A DNA stretch of 64,000 nt from an uncultured Enterorhabdus sp. (GCA_947645965.1 CANSES010000003.1:1-64000); one strand, 5' to 3'; shown: positions 20,915 through 30,011, counted from the stretch's first letter. Translations and numbers: made by a program. The notes: generated from the letters alone by a model not told the origin.

Positions 20915-22942
20915 ATGAGCGTGGGCAAGAACCGAGGTCCCAAGAAGCGCGGCACGCGGCGCAAGCCGAAGGCGCAGCCGCGGGGCGTGCTGGTGGGCCG
21001 TCCCGGCGGATTCGGGTTCGTGCGGACGGCCGAGGGGGAGTACTTCATTCCCGCGACGGCTACGGCCGGGGCCTTCGACGGCGATTTGGTGGAGGTCGCC
21101 CCCTTCGAGCGCCGGGGCGCCTCGAAGGGGCGTGCTCGCGCCGGCGGGGACGGCCCGTTTGAGGGCGCGCCGGCGGCCCGGGTGCTGCGGGTGATCGACC
21201 GGGCCCACGATACCGTGGTGGGCCGCTACGAGGTGGCCGAGCCCTTCGGCGTGGTGGTGCCCGCCGACCCGCGCATTCCCTACGACGTCTTCACCATGCG
21301 CGCCGATGCCCCCGAGGTGCCCGACGGCGCCTTGGTGCGGGCGCGGCTGACCCAGTACCCGACGCGTAAGAGCGCCGCCTGCGGCGTGGTGGAGGAGGTG
21401 CTCGCCGACGAGGCGGGCTCGCCCACGGCGGGCATCGACCTCATCATCGGTCGCCACAAGCTGGAAACGGTGTTCTCCGAGGGAGCCCTGGCCGAGGCCG
21501 CCGCCGCGCAGCTCGATGCGGAGGGGGCCCTGGCTGCGGGCTATCGCGATCTGCGGGAGCGCTTCGTGTTCACCATCGACCCTGCCGACGCCAAGGATTT
21601 CGACGACGCTTTGTCCCTGGACTTTCTCGAGGAGGACGGCCTGTGGCGGCTTGGCGTGCACATCGCCGATGTGTCCCACTACGTGCCGTGGAACTCCTCG
21701 GTGGATCTGGATGCGCGGCGCCGCGCCACGAGCGTGTATCTGGCCGACCGCGTGATCCCCATGCTGCCGCCGGCGCTGTCTGACGAGCTGTGCTCGCTGG
21801 CCCCTGACTGCGATCGGCGGTCCATGACCGTGGATCTGTATCTGAGCGATCAGGGCGACCTGGTGCGGGCGGAGTGCTATCCGGCGCTCATCCGCTCGAA
21901 GGCGCGGCTGTCCTACGAGCAGGCCGATGCCATCCTGGTGGACTACAAGGAGGCCATCGCCGCCGGCGACGAGCTGTCCTGGCGTCTGGTGCAGTGCTCG
22001 CGCTTGGCGAGGCTGCGCGAGGCAGCGCGCACGGCGGCCGGCGCCATCGACTTCGCCACCACCGAGGCGAAGGTGGCCCTGGACGGCGACGGGCGCCCGA
22101 CGGATATCGTTCTGCGCCGCAAGACCGATGCGACGAGCCTTATCGAGCAGGCCATGATTCTGGCGAACGAGACTGTGGCCGCCTTTCTGGACGAGCGCCG
22201 TTTTCCCTGCATCTTCCGCGTGCACGAGGCTCCGGCCGCCGATGCCCTGGGCTCGCTCGTGCCCATCTTCCAGGAGTTTTCCTGGTTCACGCCGGTGATG
22301 GAGCGCCGTCTGGTGACGGGGGACGCCCACGTTATCCAGGAGATCTTGGAGGCGAGCGCGGGGCGCAGCGAGGGCGAGCTGGTGTCGTCGCTGCTCCTGC
22401 GCGCCATGAAACGGGCGGTGTACCGCCCCGAGAACGAGGGTCACTACGGGTTGGCGAGTGAGGCCTACTGCCATTTCACGAGCCCTATCCGCCGCTATCC
22501 CGACCTGGTGGTGCACCGCATGCTGCGCGCGGCCCTCACGCGGCGTCCCGAGAAGTTCGATCAGGAAGTGGCGGCGCTGCCCTGGATCGCCGAGCATTCG
22601 TCGGACATGGAGCGCGTGGCCGACACGGCGGCCCGCCAGTCCCAGGAGCTGAAGATGGTGGAGTACCTGCGGGACTTCGTGGGGCAGGCCTTCTCGGCGG
22701 TGGTGTCGGGCGTGGCCGGCTACGGGCTCTACGTGCGCCTGGACTGCACGGCGGAGGGGCTTTTGCCCGTGAGCGCGCTCGGCAGCGAGTACTTCGCCTT
22801 CGACCCGGTGGCCTATACGCTCGTGGGCCAGGAGAGCGGCAAGCGCTATCGTCTGGGCCAGCGCGTGGCCGTGGTGCTCGCGGCGGCCGACCCCGCGGCG
22901 AGCTCGCTGGAATTCGCCCTGGCCGGGGGGCCGTCGTGGTAA
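20915..22942 (+). CDS. rnr: Ribonuclease R (RNase II/RNB family)
   Basis: This 3'-5' exoribonuclease degrades structured RNA. It has a basic N-terminus (KNRGPKKRGTRRKPK), cold-shock-like RNA-binding parts, the RNB catalytic segment IDPADAKDFDDALSL with its metal-binding aspartates, the FTSPIRRYPDLVVHR motif, and a C-terminal S1 domain (VVSGVAGYGLYVRLD). ATG at 20915 follows GGGGGAGG. The frame is open well upstream, but that part is a shadow of the preceding gene. At 675 residues it is shorter than the E. coli enzyme, mainly at the ends. Confidence 0.93.
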   Translation: MSVGKNRGPKKRGTRRKPKAQPRGVLVGRPGGFGFVRTAEGEYFIPATATAGAFDGDLVEVAPFERRGASKGRARAGGDGPFEGAPAARVLRVIDRAHDTVVGRYEVAEPFGVVVPADPRIPYDVFTMRADAPEVPDGALVRARLTQYPTRKSAACGVVEEVLADEAGSPTAGIDLIIGRHKLETVFSEGALAEAAAAQLDAEGALAAGYRDLRERFVFTIDPADAKDFDDALSLDFLEEDGLWRLGVHIADVSHYVPWNSSVDLDARRRATSVYLADRVIPMLPPALSDELCSLAPDCDRRSMTVDLYLSDQGDLVRAECYPALIRSKARLSYEQADAILVDYKEAIAAGDELSWRLVQCSRLARLREAARTAAGAIDFATTEAKVALDGDGRPTDIVLRRKTDATSLIEQAMILANETVAAFLDERRFPCIFRVHEAPAADALGSLVPIFQEFSWFTPVMERRLVTGDAHVIQEILEASAGRSEGELVSSLLLRAMKRAVYRPENEGHYGLASEAYCHFTSPIRRYPDLVVHRMLRAALTRRPEKFDQEVAALPWIAEHSSDMERVADTAARQSQELKMVEYLRDFVGQAFSAVVSGVAGYGLYVRLDCTAEGLLPVSALGSEYFAFDPVAYTLVGQESGKRYRLGQRVAVVLAAADPAASSLEFALAGGPSW

Positions 22943-23886
22943 GCGCCTACATCGCGCTGTACCTGTTTTTGGCCGGTGCTGGCGCGGGGGCCTTTCTCAT
23001 AGGGTCGGTCGTGGATATCGTGCTGCGCTTCCGGCCGACGGCCGCCCGGGGATGGTTTGTCCGCGTGAGCGCGGTGACCGATGCAGGGCTCGTGCTGGGC
23101 CCGGTGCTGGTGGCGGTCAGCGCCCTGTTCCTCGTGCTGGACTTGGGCGTGCCCGAGCGGGCCTTCCGCCTGTTCCTTGTATCCACGCCCAGCCTGCTGT
23201 CCATGGGCGCCTGGGGTATCGTGGCCTTCTGCGGGAGCGCCGCAGCGGCCTTGGTCCTGGGGGCGCTCGCCGGCGATGATGACGATGACCTCGAGCGCGA
23301 GCGCGGCTCGGGGCGCGTGGTGCTGCGGGTGGGGGAGTTCGCCGGCAGCGTGGTGGCCACCGGTCTTGCCCTGTTCGTGGTGGTGTATGCCGGCGTGTTT
23401 CTGGCCATGTACCCGTCGCTGCCCTTCCTGCACACCTTCTGGGTGCCGGTGCTGTTCGTGGCCTCGGCCCTGGCCTGCGGATTGGCCGCGCTCATGGTGA
23501 CGGCCTTCTTCCGCCAGGCGGTGCCCGAGGTAGCGGGGGCGGTGGATGCGCTCCTTGTGGTGGATGCCGTGCTCATCGCCGTGGAGGCGGTGGTGCTCGG
23601 GGTGTTTCTGGTCGACTCGTTTATGGCCGCCGGTCCCTCGCTGGCGGCGGTGCAGCTGCTGGTGAGCGGACGATTGCTGCCCCTGTTCTGGATCGGTGTG
23701 GTCTGCGCGGGCCTGGTGGTGCCCTTTTCGGTGGACGTGGTCTGCCGCCGTCTGCCCGCGCCGGTGGCGGTGGCCTTGGGCGCGACCTGCACCTTGGTCG
23801 GGGGTTTGTGTCTGCGCATCGCCCTGCTGATGGCCACGGAGCGCTTCAACCTGGCCTTCATGAGCGCGCTCGGCTTCTGGAGCTAA
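22936..23886 (+). CDS. NrfD/PsrC-like polytopic membrane protein
   Basis: The 316-residue protein is almost entirely hydrophobic, with about eight or nine membrane helices. The opening ALYLFLAGAGAGAFLIGS is typical of NrfD/PsrC/DmsC quinone-interacting anchors of molybdoenzymes. GTG at 22936 overlaps the rnr stop by seven bases. No iron-sulfur or catalytic subunit is adjacent; the molybdoenzyme and ferredoxin at 26.6-29.9 kb have no anchor beside them, so a functional link is possible but unproven. Confidence 0.7.
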   Translation: MVSAYIALYLFLAGAGAGAFLIGSVVDIVLRFRPTAARGWFVRVSAVTDAGLVLGPVLVAVSALFLVLDLGVPERAFRLFLVSTPSLLSMGAWGIVAFCGSAAAALVLGALAGDDDDDLERERGSGRVVLRVGEFAGSVVATGLALFVVVYAGVFLAMYPSLPFLHTFWVPVLFVASALACGLAALMVTAFFRQAVPEVAGAVDALLVVDAVLIAVEAVVLGVFLVDSFMAAGPSLAAVQLLVSGRLLPLFWIGVVCAGLVVPFSVDVVCRRLPAPVAVALGATCTLVGGLCLRIALLMATERFNLAFMSALGFWS

Positions 23887-23944
23887 GGGGGTTTCCTACG
23901 GAAGGCCAACGGCTGTCGCGCCGCTTTGCTGTCGCCGTTCTCTG

Positions 23945-23964
23945 TGATACTATGACACTATAAC
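23945..23964 (+). promoter_or_regulatory. Candidate promoter/operator of the GntR gene
   Basis: GATACTAT and CACTATAAC form a repeated ACTAT within an AT-rich patch just ahead of the GntR gene. The TATAAC at 23959-23964 could be a -10 box. Autoregulation would be usual for the family. Confidence 0.3.
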
Positions 23965-23985
23965 TGAGAGAAAGATGGCCCCCTT

Positions 23986-24420
23986 ATGACAGTGAGCGGA
24001 AAGATTGCGGAAGTGGCGGCGGAGGCCGAGCCGATCAGTGCGTTCCGCATCAACGAGAAGAGCGTCGTCCCCATTTGGATTCAGATTCGCAAGCGCCTGG
24101 TGTACCTCATTTCCGCGGGCAAGTTCGAGCGCGGCGAGCGGCTGCCCTCGGTGCGCGAGCTGTCGGTGCAGCTGGGCGTGAACTACAACACCGTGAACAA
24201 GGTGTACCAGGATCTGGAGCGCGACGGCTACATCTACACGCAGCGGGGGCGCGGCACCTATGTGTCCGACCTCAAGGGCGTGAAGTTGTCGGCGGTCGAC
24301 GGGGATGTGGAAGCGCTGGCCATCGATTTCGTCCAGCAGGCCCTGACCAAGGGCATGTCGGCCGAGGATATCCACGACCTGGTGTCCGAGCAGCTTATTT
24401 TGCTGGGCGGCACGGTGTAG
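23986..24420 (+). CDS. GntR-family (YtrA-like) transcriptional regulator
   Basis: The 144-residue protein has an N-terminal winged helix-turn-helix (IRKRLVYLISAGKFERG, RLPSVRELSVQLGVNYNT, DLERDGYIYTQRGRGTYV) and only a short helical tail, as in the YtrA subfamily, which usually lacks a large effector domain and controls an adjacent transporter or membrane operon. The slipin gene starts 24 bases downstream and is the likely co-transcribed partner. Confidence 0.85.
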   Translation: MTVSGKIAEVAAEAEPISAFRINEKSVVPIWIQIRKRLVYLISAGKFERGERLPSVRELSVQLGVNYNTVNKVYQDLERDGYIYTQRGRGTYVSDLKGVKLSAVDGDVEALAIDFVQQALTKGMSAEDIHDLVSEQLILLGGTV

Positions 24421-24444
24421 CCGCAGATCTGCAAGGGGGAATGG

Positions 24445-25377
24445 GTGAGAAGCAAGGCGAAGCAGGCGCGCGAGGCGGCCCAGGGGCCCGCCCGCGCTAC
24501 GGCGCTGGCCGGTTCCATGGCGGCGCCCACGGCGAAGAAGACCTCGCGCAACAGCGTGTACGTGTTCGCAGTGGCGCTGTTTCTCGTCGTGGGCGGCTTG
24601 TTCGCTCTGGCGCTGTGGTGCGTGTCGGAGCCGGTGGCCCTGATCGGCGGCGTTGCCCTGGGGCTGGTGACGGCCAGTGCCGTGCGCATCGCACCCCAGT
24701 GGGAGCGCGTTGTCATTCTGCGCTTGGGACGGTTCAGCCGCATCGGCGGCCCGGGCATCTACACGGTGATTCCCATTGTGGAGTCGGTGGCGGCCCGGGT
24801 CGATCAGCGTATGATCACCACGCCGTTCTCGGCCGAGGAGGCCCTGACGGCCGATTTGGTGCCGCTCGGCATCGACGCGGTGCTGTTCTGGATGGTGTGG
24901 GACCCCAAGGATGCCTGCGTTGAGGTGGAGGACTACTCCTCGGCCGTGTGGTGGGCCGCCCAGACGGCCCTGCGCGATGCCGTGGGCCGCATCAATCTGG
25001 CCGAGGTGGCCACGCGCCGCGAGCAGTTGGACAACGAGGTGAAGGACATCTTGGAGGAGAAGACGCGCGCCTGGGGCATTACCGTGGTGTCGGTGGAGAT
25101 CCGCGACATTGCCGTGCCGTCGGATCTGCAGGACGCCCTGTCGAAGGAGGCTCAGGCCGAGCGCGAGCGCAATTCCCGCTTGCTGCTGGCTGAAGTGGAG
25201 AAAGACATCTCAGAGATGTTCGTCGATGCCGCGGCCGTCTACGAGCGCAACGACAAGGCCCTGCAGCTGCGCACCATGAACCTCATCTACGAGTCCGTCA
25301 AGGAGAAGGGCGGCCTGGTGATCGCTCCGTCCGCTTTCGGCGAGGCTTTCAACAACATAGACAGCTTCCTGAAATAG
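24445..25377 (+). CDS. Slipin / stomatin-like SPFH membrane protein
   Basis: The 310-residue protein has a hydrophobic hairpin at about residues 32-75 and an SPFH domain (IAPQWERVVILRLGRFSRIGGPGIYTVIPIVE, here given in two parts around RLGRF), followed by a coiled-coil-rich stretch (LSKEAQAERERNSRLLLAEVEKD). Slipins form oligomeric scaffolds in membrane microdomains. A partner NfeD-type protease is not seen next to it. GTG start with RBS AAGGGGGAA. Confidence 0.85.
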   Translation: MRSKAKQAREAAQGPARATALAGSMAAPTAKKTSRNSVYVFAVALFLVVGGLFALALWCVSEPVALIGGVALGLVTASAVRIAPQWERVVILRLGRFSRIGGPGIYTVIPIVESVAARVDQRMITTPFSAEEALTADLVPLGIDAVLFWMVWDPKDACVEVEDYSSAVWWAAQTALRDAVGRINLAEVATRREQLDNEVKDILEEKTRAWGITVVSVEIRDIAVPSDLQDALSKEAQAERERNSRLLLAEVEKDISEMFVDAAAVYERNDKALQLRTMNLIYESVKEKGGLVIAPSAFGEAFNNIDSFLK

Positions 25378-25516
25378 AGGAGCGCGGGACGGCTGTGAGA
25401 CGGCACGAGGGCGGCTGTGGGGCGGCTTGCGGGCGGATGCGGGACGGCTGCCCGGCCGCGGTGGGACGATGCTTAGGCGGCGGTTCCCACGACGAAACTG
25501 CGACTCGAGCGGTGTA

Positions 25517-25543
25517 CCCTTCTTTCTGGATAAGGAAGAAGGG
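25517..25543 (+). promoter_or_regulatory. Hairpin overlapping the Shine-Dalgarno of the Rpn-type gene
   Basis: CCCTTCTTTC (25517-25526) can pair with GGAAGAAGGG (25534-25543) over ten positions (one U.G) around a 7-base loop. The right arm is part of the purine-rich ribosome binding region AAGAAGGGAGGG ahead of the GTG at 25552, so folding could limit translation. Confidence 0.4.
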
Positions 25544-25551
25544 AGGGTGTT

Positions 25552-26424
25552 GTGAGAGATCGCGAGCTGGTGTTCAGCGACAGCCCCATGTTCGGCCGCG
25601 TCATGAGCGATGCCGAAATATGCAAGGCCGTGGTCGAGCGGATTCTCGGCATGCCGCTCGAGCGTATCGAGTACATCAACGCCGAGCACGCCATCGAGCC
25701 CGTTCTGTGGCGCAAGGGCGTGCGCATGGATGTGTTTGCCCGTACTGCCGGAAGTCTCTACAACGTGGAGATGCAGACCTACCGCCGCAAGAACTTGGGG
25801 CGGCGCATGCGTTACTACCAGGCTTCCATGGATGTGGAGGTGCTGCGCCGCGGGAAGCCCTATGACCTGCTGCCGGAAAGCTACCTCGCCATCGTCTGCG
25901 ATTTCGATCCGTTCGGAGCCCGCGCACCGCTGTACACCTTCGAAATCGCCTGTCGCGAGTGCGGGGATGTGGCGCTGGGCCACGGATTTCACTGGCTCGT
26001 GCTGAACGCCTCTGCCTGGAGCGAGTTGCCCGAAGGGCCCCTGCGAAACCTGCTACAATATGCGGCAACGGGCGAGGTCGGCGATGACGGGCTTGTCAGA
26101 CGCATCGCCCGTGCCGTTCAAAAGGGGAACGAAGATGCTCCCTGGAAGGAGAGGGCCATGCAGATTCTGACCTATGAAGAAGATCTCGCCATGCAAAGGG
26201 ACATGATCCTCCGCGAGGGCCTGAACGAGGGGAGGGCGAAGGGAAGAGCCGAGGGGAGAGCTGAGGGGAGAGCTGAGGGGAGAGCCGAGGGATGCGCTTC
26301 CGAACGAGAGCGCTATGGAGCGCTGGTGCGTGCTCTTCTTGCGGCAAATCGCCAGGATGATCTGCTGAGGGCGGTCGAGGATACCTCGTATCTCGAGGAT
26401 CTTTACCGCGAGTTTTCCCTGTAG
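25552..26424 (+). CDS. Rpn-type PD-(D/E)XK nuclease / putative transposase_31 family protein
   Basis: The 290-residue protein matches the Rpn/PD-(D/E)XK family by its Asp60 in RMDVFAR and Glu73-x-Gln75 in NVEMQTY, flanked by the family pattern for an early conserved helix (SDAEICKAVVERILG) and MRYYQASMD. Family members are recombination-promoting nucleases, often phase-variable, and are not classical transposases. Near the C-terminus four tandem 12-bp units encode GRAE-type repeats (26245-26292). The GTG start follows GAAGGGAGGG. Confidence 0.75.
   Translation: MRDRELVFSDSPMFGRVMSDAEICKAVVERILGMPLERIEYINAEHAIEPVLWRKGVRMDVFARTAGSLYNVEMQTYRRKNLGRRMRYYQASMDVEVLRRGKPYDLLPESYLAIVCDFDPFGARAPLYTFEIACRECGDVALGHGFHWLVLNASAWSELPEGPLRNLLQYAATGEVGDDGLVRRIARAVQKGNEDAPWKERAMQILTYEEDLAMQRDMILREGLNEGRAKGRAEGRAEGRAEGRAEGCASERERYGALVRALLAANRQDDLLRAVEDTSYLEDLYREFSL
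26245..26292 (+). repeat. Four tandem 12-bp repeats inside the Rpn-type gene
   Basis: Units of the form AGAGCYGAGGGR repeat four times and encode a repeated Arg-Ala-Glu-Gly tetrapeptide. Because the unit is a multiple of three, slippage changes tail length without breaking the frame. Confidence 0.85.
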
Positions 26425-26458
26425 AGAGTCGAATTCAAGCCGCCTATTGATTCTTCTG

Positions 26459-26480
26459 ATTATCCATCAGATAGGATAAT
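26459..26480. promoter_or_regulatory. Inverted repeat upstream of the molybdoenzyme gene
   Basis: ATTATCC and GGATAAT are perfectly inverted around eight bases, in an AT-rich 169-base gap ahead of the molybdoenzyme. It is a candidate regulator binding site; the factor is unknown. Confidence 0.4.
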
Positions 26481-26593
26481 TTTAGTCATTGATTGTCATA
26501 GTAGAGTAGTGTACCCTGACAGTAGGCATTTTGAGAATGCCGCTGGTGCTCCTGCATGGGGCAGGGGCAGATCTCAAGAGAAGGGGGTACACC

Positions 26594-29326
26594 ATGAGCG
26601 AGAACGGCCTGAACATCAGCCGTCGAGGGTTCGTGGCGGGGGCCGGTGCTGCGGCTCTCGGGGCCGGACTGGTGGGATGCTCATCGGGCACGGCCGAGAA
26701 GGAGGGGACCGATCTGGCCAGCACGGCGCCGGAAAAGGTGGCCTACGATCCCAACGAGGGGGAATGGATTCCCACCGTATGCAATATGTGCTTCAACAGT
26801 TGTTCCATCAAGGCTCATGTTGTTGACGGAGTCGTCGTGGAGTTGACGGGTAATCCCGACGGCATTGGCAGTGGACACATCTGCGCCAAGGGTGCCGCGG
26901 GCATCATGACTCTGTACGATCCCAACCGCATTACCAAGCCTTTGAAGCGCACCAATCCCAAGAAGGGTTTCGACGAGGACCCCGGTTGGGAGGAGATTTC
27001 CTGGGATGAGGCCTGGTCGCTTATCGATGCAGGGTTTAAAGCGGCGGCTGCGGAAAATCCCATGACCGTTGGCGGGGCTTCTATGGTGGCGGGTCTCAAT
27101 GGCTCGACATGGCGCGGCATGGCCATGGGCTGTGCCTATGGTGCCACACAGGGTCTTCTTTCTGATATTTGCGGCGCGGGTATTCACGTGGTGGAGAATA
27201 CCTACACTGGAACGGGTAATTGTATGCCCGATTATCAGCATTGTCGCTATCTCATCCAATTCGGCACCCAAGCAGGCACGGCGACGCGTCACGGATTCAA
27301 CATGACGGCAGACCGTTTTGCGCGCCTGAGGGACGATGATGGTCTTCGCTTGGTAAGCTTTGACCCGCATATGTCCGCTGGTGCCGAGAAGGCTGACCTG
27401 TGGGTACCCATTCGCCCGGGCGCGGATGCGGCTGCCGCTCTGGCTATTGCTAACGTGCTGGTGGAGAAGGACCTCGTTGATCGCGAATACCTTATTGAGC
27501 GCACCAACGCTCCTGCGTTGGTTGATACGGCCACAGGTCGCGTACTTCGCGCTGAGGGATCGAACAAGTCGTTGTATTGGGACACGGCGGCGAACGCAGC
27601 TCTTCCCTATGATGAGTGCGCGACTCCGGCCCTTGAGGGCGAGTTCGAAGTGAATGGGGTTAAGGTGCGTACCGCCTTCTCTGTCTATCAGGAACATATT
27701 GCTCCCATGACGCCGGAATGGGCGGAAGAAATTACAACCGTTCCCGCTGCTACGCTGCGCCAGGTGGCCGAGGAATTTGGTAATGTCGCCAAGTCGGGCG
27801 ACACGATTGAGATTGGCGGCAAGACCTATCGCCATCGTCCGGCTGCGGTTGACATCTTCTCGGGTGTGTCACGTCATAAGCATGCGATTTTGAGCACTTG
27901 GAGCTGTCTCATGTTGAATGTGCTCGTAGGGGCGGCAAATTCCGTCGGCGGTCTTCTCGGCTATGCTCCGAAAAGCTATGGCTGGAAGAAAGATAACCCG
28001 ACGGCCGGCTTTGCTCCCGGCATCTGGGAGGAGGATGGCTTTATTATCGGTACTATGTTCTTCCCGGGCACGCCCGCGCCGTTCTATGATGCCATTCGCA
28101 AGGACGACTATAAGCCGACCAACATGGGGCTTATGGAGCTGCAGCCCCTAGCGGAGGACGGGCACTTCGTTCACGTGTGCCAGAGTGATCCCGATCGCTA
28201 TGGCACGACACCCATCAAGTCTCTGTTCTGGTACGCTTGCAATCCCATCAAGTGGTGGGGCAACCGCGATGAGCAGGCCGAAGTTCTGAAAAAGATGGAC
28301 TTCGTGGTTGGCTGCGATCTGTTCCTGAACGACACATCGCTTTTTAGCGATATTATGATCCCCGAGGCGTGCTATCTCGAACGCTACGATGTCCTGCCTC
28401 AATGGTGGCTCAATCATCGCCAGCCTGGTGGACTGGATGTGCCGTGGACGGTGGAGTTCTGGCAACCAGTTGTGCCCGCTAAAGACAATGCACCGGGTTA
28501 CATGGAGATCTTCGGCGAGATGTGCTATCGCGCTGGCGCCGAATCCAACGCCGCCTTCATCGGGACGCTCAACGCATTGTACCGAGTGAAGGAAGAGTAC
28601 CAACTTCCGATGGACCAGAAGCTCGATCCCGAGAAGCTCATTGATGCCATCTACAAGTCTTACATTGATGAGGAGCACGGCATCGATTGGTTCCGTGAAC
28701 ATGGCATCTACACTCGTGAGCGCGAAGTGGACGAGGTGTATATCTGGGATTCCGAGACTCTTGGCCGTATTCCCTTCTATTGGGACTTCATGTTGGAAGC
28801 CAAGGAGAAGGTGGATGCGACCGTCGCAGAGTTGAACATTCCCTGGGAGAGCGACGACTACATCCCGCTGCCCGAGTGGCGCCCGGGTGTCGATTTCTAC
28901 CCGAAGGATGATCCCGCCTACGACATCTTCCCCGTGTATTACACCAATGCGGCTAATACCGACAGCTGGTCGGTGGAAAATCCGTGGATCAATGAGGTAA
29001 ACGAAGATGATGGCGTGACTTATTGCATCGAGATGAACTCCGCCACGGCGACGGCCAAGGGGCTCGCCTCTGGCGATACCGTTCGTCTGACGAGCACGGC
29101 TGGCTATTCGGTCGAGGGGCGTCTCGTGGTGACTGAGACGGTGCATCCCGAATGCGTGTCCACCGTGGTGGGAACGTGGGACTGTCAGTCGAAGTCTATG
29201 ACGATCGCCCAGGGCAAGGGCGTGAATCTGGTGAACCTGATTCCCGGTACGACAGCGGAACGGTTGGATCATTTGGTTGCGGCGTTTGACCAGTTGATCC
29301 GTGTCAAAGTGGAGAAGGTATCCTAG
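26594..29326 (+). CDS. Tat-exported molybdopterin oxidoreductase (DMSO reductase family), catalytic subunit
   Basis: The 910-residue protein begins with a Tat signal (SRRGFVAGAGAA, Arg10-Arg11) ending in a lipobox-like LVGC with Cys29, so it may be a lipoprotein outside the membrane. A [4Fe-4S] motif follows: Cys63, Cys66, Cys70 and Cys97 in the CNMCFNSC and GHICAKG segments. The rest is a bis-MGD-binding domain set, including a C-terminal domain (GLASGDTVRLTSTAGYSVEG). The substrate cannot be told from sequence; Eggerthellaceae carry many paralogues acting on varied aromatic or organic acceptors. ATG at 26594 gives the Tat motif at the right place. It shows visibly lower G+C than its neighbours. 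Confidence 0.88.
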   Translation: MSENGLNISRRGFVAGAGAAALGAGLVGCSSGTAEKEGTDLASTAPEKVAYDPNEGEWIPTVCNMCFNSCSIKAHVVDGVVVELTGNPDGIGSGHICAKGAAGIMTLYDPNRITKPLKRTNPKKGFDEDPGWEEISWDEAWSLIDAGFKAAAAENPMTVGGASMVAGLNGSTWRGMAMGCAYGATQGLLSDICGAGIHVVENTYTGTGNCMPDYQHCRYLIQFGTQAGTATRHGFNMTADRFARLRDDDGLRLVSFDPHMSAGAEKADLWVPIRPGADAAAALAIANVLVEKDLVDREYLIERTNAPALVDTATGRVLRAEGSNKSLYWDTAANAALPYDECATPALEGEFEVNGVKVRTAFSVYQEHIAPMTPEWAEEITTVPAATLRQVAEEFGNVAKSGDTIEIGGKTYRHRPAAVDIFSGVSRHKHAILSTWSCLMLNVLVGAANSVGGLLGYAPKSYGWKKDNPTAGFAPGIWEEDGFIIGTMFFPGTPAPFYDAIRKDDYKPTNMGLMELQPLAEDGHFVHVCQSDPDRYGTTPIKSLFWYACNPIKWWGNRDEQAEVLKKMDFVVGCDLFLNDTSLFSDIMIPEACYLERYDVLPQWWLNHRQPGGLDVPWTVEFWQPVVPAKDNAPGYMEIFGEMCYRAGAESNAAFIGTLNALYRVKEEYQLPMDQKLDPEKLIDAIYKSYIDEEHGIDWFREHGIYTREREVDEVYIWDSETLGRIPFYWDFMLEAKEKVDATVAELNIPWESDDYIPLPEWRPGVDFYPKDDPAYDIFPVYYTNAANTDSWSVENPWINEVNEDDGVTYCIEMNSATATAKGLASGDTVRLTSTAGYSVEGRLVVTETVHPECVSTVVGTWDCQSKSMTIAQGKGVNLVNLIPGTTAERLDHLVAAFDQLIRVKVEKVS

Positions 29327-29341
29327 AGGGGGTAGTTGACA

Positions 29342-29950
29342 ATGACTTACGGAATGCTCATTAACCTGAAGAAATGCGTGGGCTGCCATGCGTGTACCGT
29401 GGCCTGCAAGGAGGCTCATGGCACGCGTCCGGGTGTACGACGCTCCCGTCTGGAGTGTGAATTCGAGGGGGCCTATCCTTCGGTACGCAAGACGTCAGTG
29501 CCCATGCTGTGCATGCATTGCGAGGAAGCGCCTTGCGTGGAAGTATGTCCCACGGGTGCTTCGTTCAAGCGCGATGACGGCATCGTGGCCATCAACAAAG
29601 ACGAATGCATTGGCTGCAAGACGTGTATGGCTGCTTGCCCGTATGGTGCGCGCCACTTCTCCGAAGACGAAAACGGCTACTTTGGAGAAGCGCTGAACGA
29701 GTACGAGGGCGTGATGTACGAGGCTATGCCTGCGGGGACGATGGACAAGTGCACTTTTTGTGCCGATCGAATCGATGCCGGAGGCGATGTCCGTCAGGCC
29801 TGTGTCGCAGCGTGCCCTACGCAGTGTCGCATCTTCGGCGATTTGGACGAGCTGCGCGCCCAGGCCGAGGGGGCTGACGGCTACCAGCTGCTGCCCGAGG
29901 AGGGCACGAACCCCTCGGTCTGGTATCTGCCCTGCAAGATCAACGCCTAG
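29342..29950 (+). CDS. Four-cluster ferredoxin-type electron transfer subunit (DmsB/NrfC-like)
   Basis: The 202-residue protein carries four cysteine clusters: CVGCHACTVACK, CMHCEEAPCVEVCP, CIGCKTCMAACP and a C-terminal CTFC...CVAACPTQC. This is the standard four [4Fe-4S] relay of DMSO-reductase-type complexes, passing electrons to the upstream catalytic subunit. It starts 15 bases after that gene with RBS AGAGGGGG. No anchor gene follows. It has lower G+C than the housekeeping genes, like its partner. Confidence 0.92.
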   Translation: MTYGMLINLKKCVGCHACTVACKEAHGTRPGVRRSRLECEFEGAYPSVRKTSVPMLCMHCEEAPCVEVCPTGASFKRDDGIVAINKDECIGCKTCMAACPYGARHFSEDENGYFGEALNEYEGVMYEAMPAGTMDKCTFCADRIDAGGDVRQACVAACPTQCRIFGDLDELRAQAEGADGYQLLPEEGTNPSVWYLPCKINA

Positions 29951-30011
29951 CGCATCTTCGGTGGCTCTGCGGGGGAGGACGTCCGCCCTCCCCGAACAGC
30001 GCCTCTCTCTC

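Noticed and set aside
25383..25490. Tandem array of GCGGGACGGCTG-like units after the slipin gene
   Set aside because: The units are too diverged and irregular to call a repeat array; simple G+C-rich composition explains them.
25552..26424. The Rpn-type gene as the mobiliser of the hairpin cassettes
   Set aside because: There is no sequence link between its ends and the cassettes, and Rpn proteins are not known to move such hairpins; proximity alone is not evidence.
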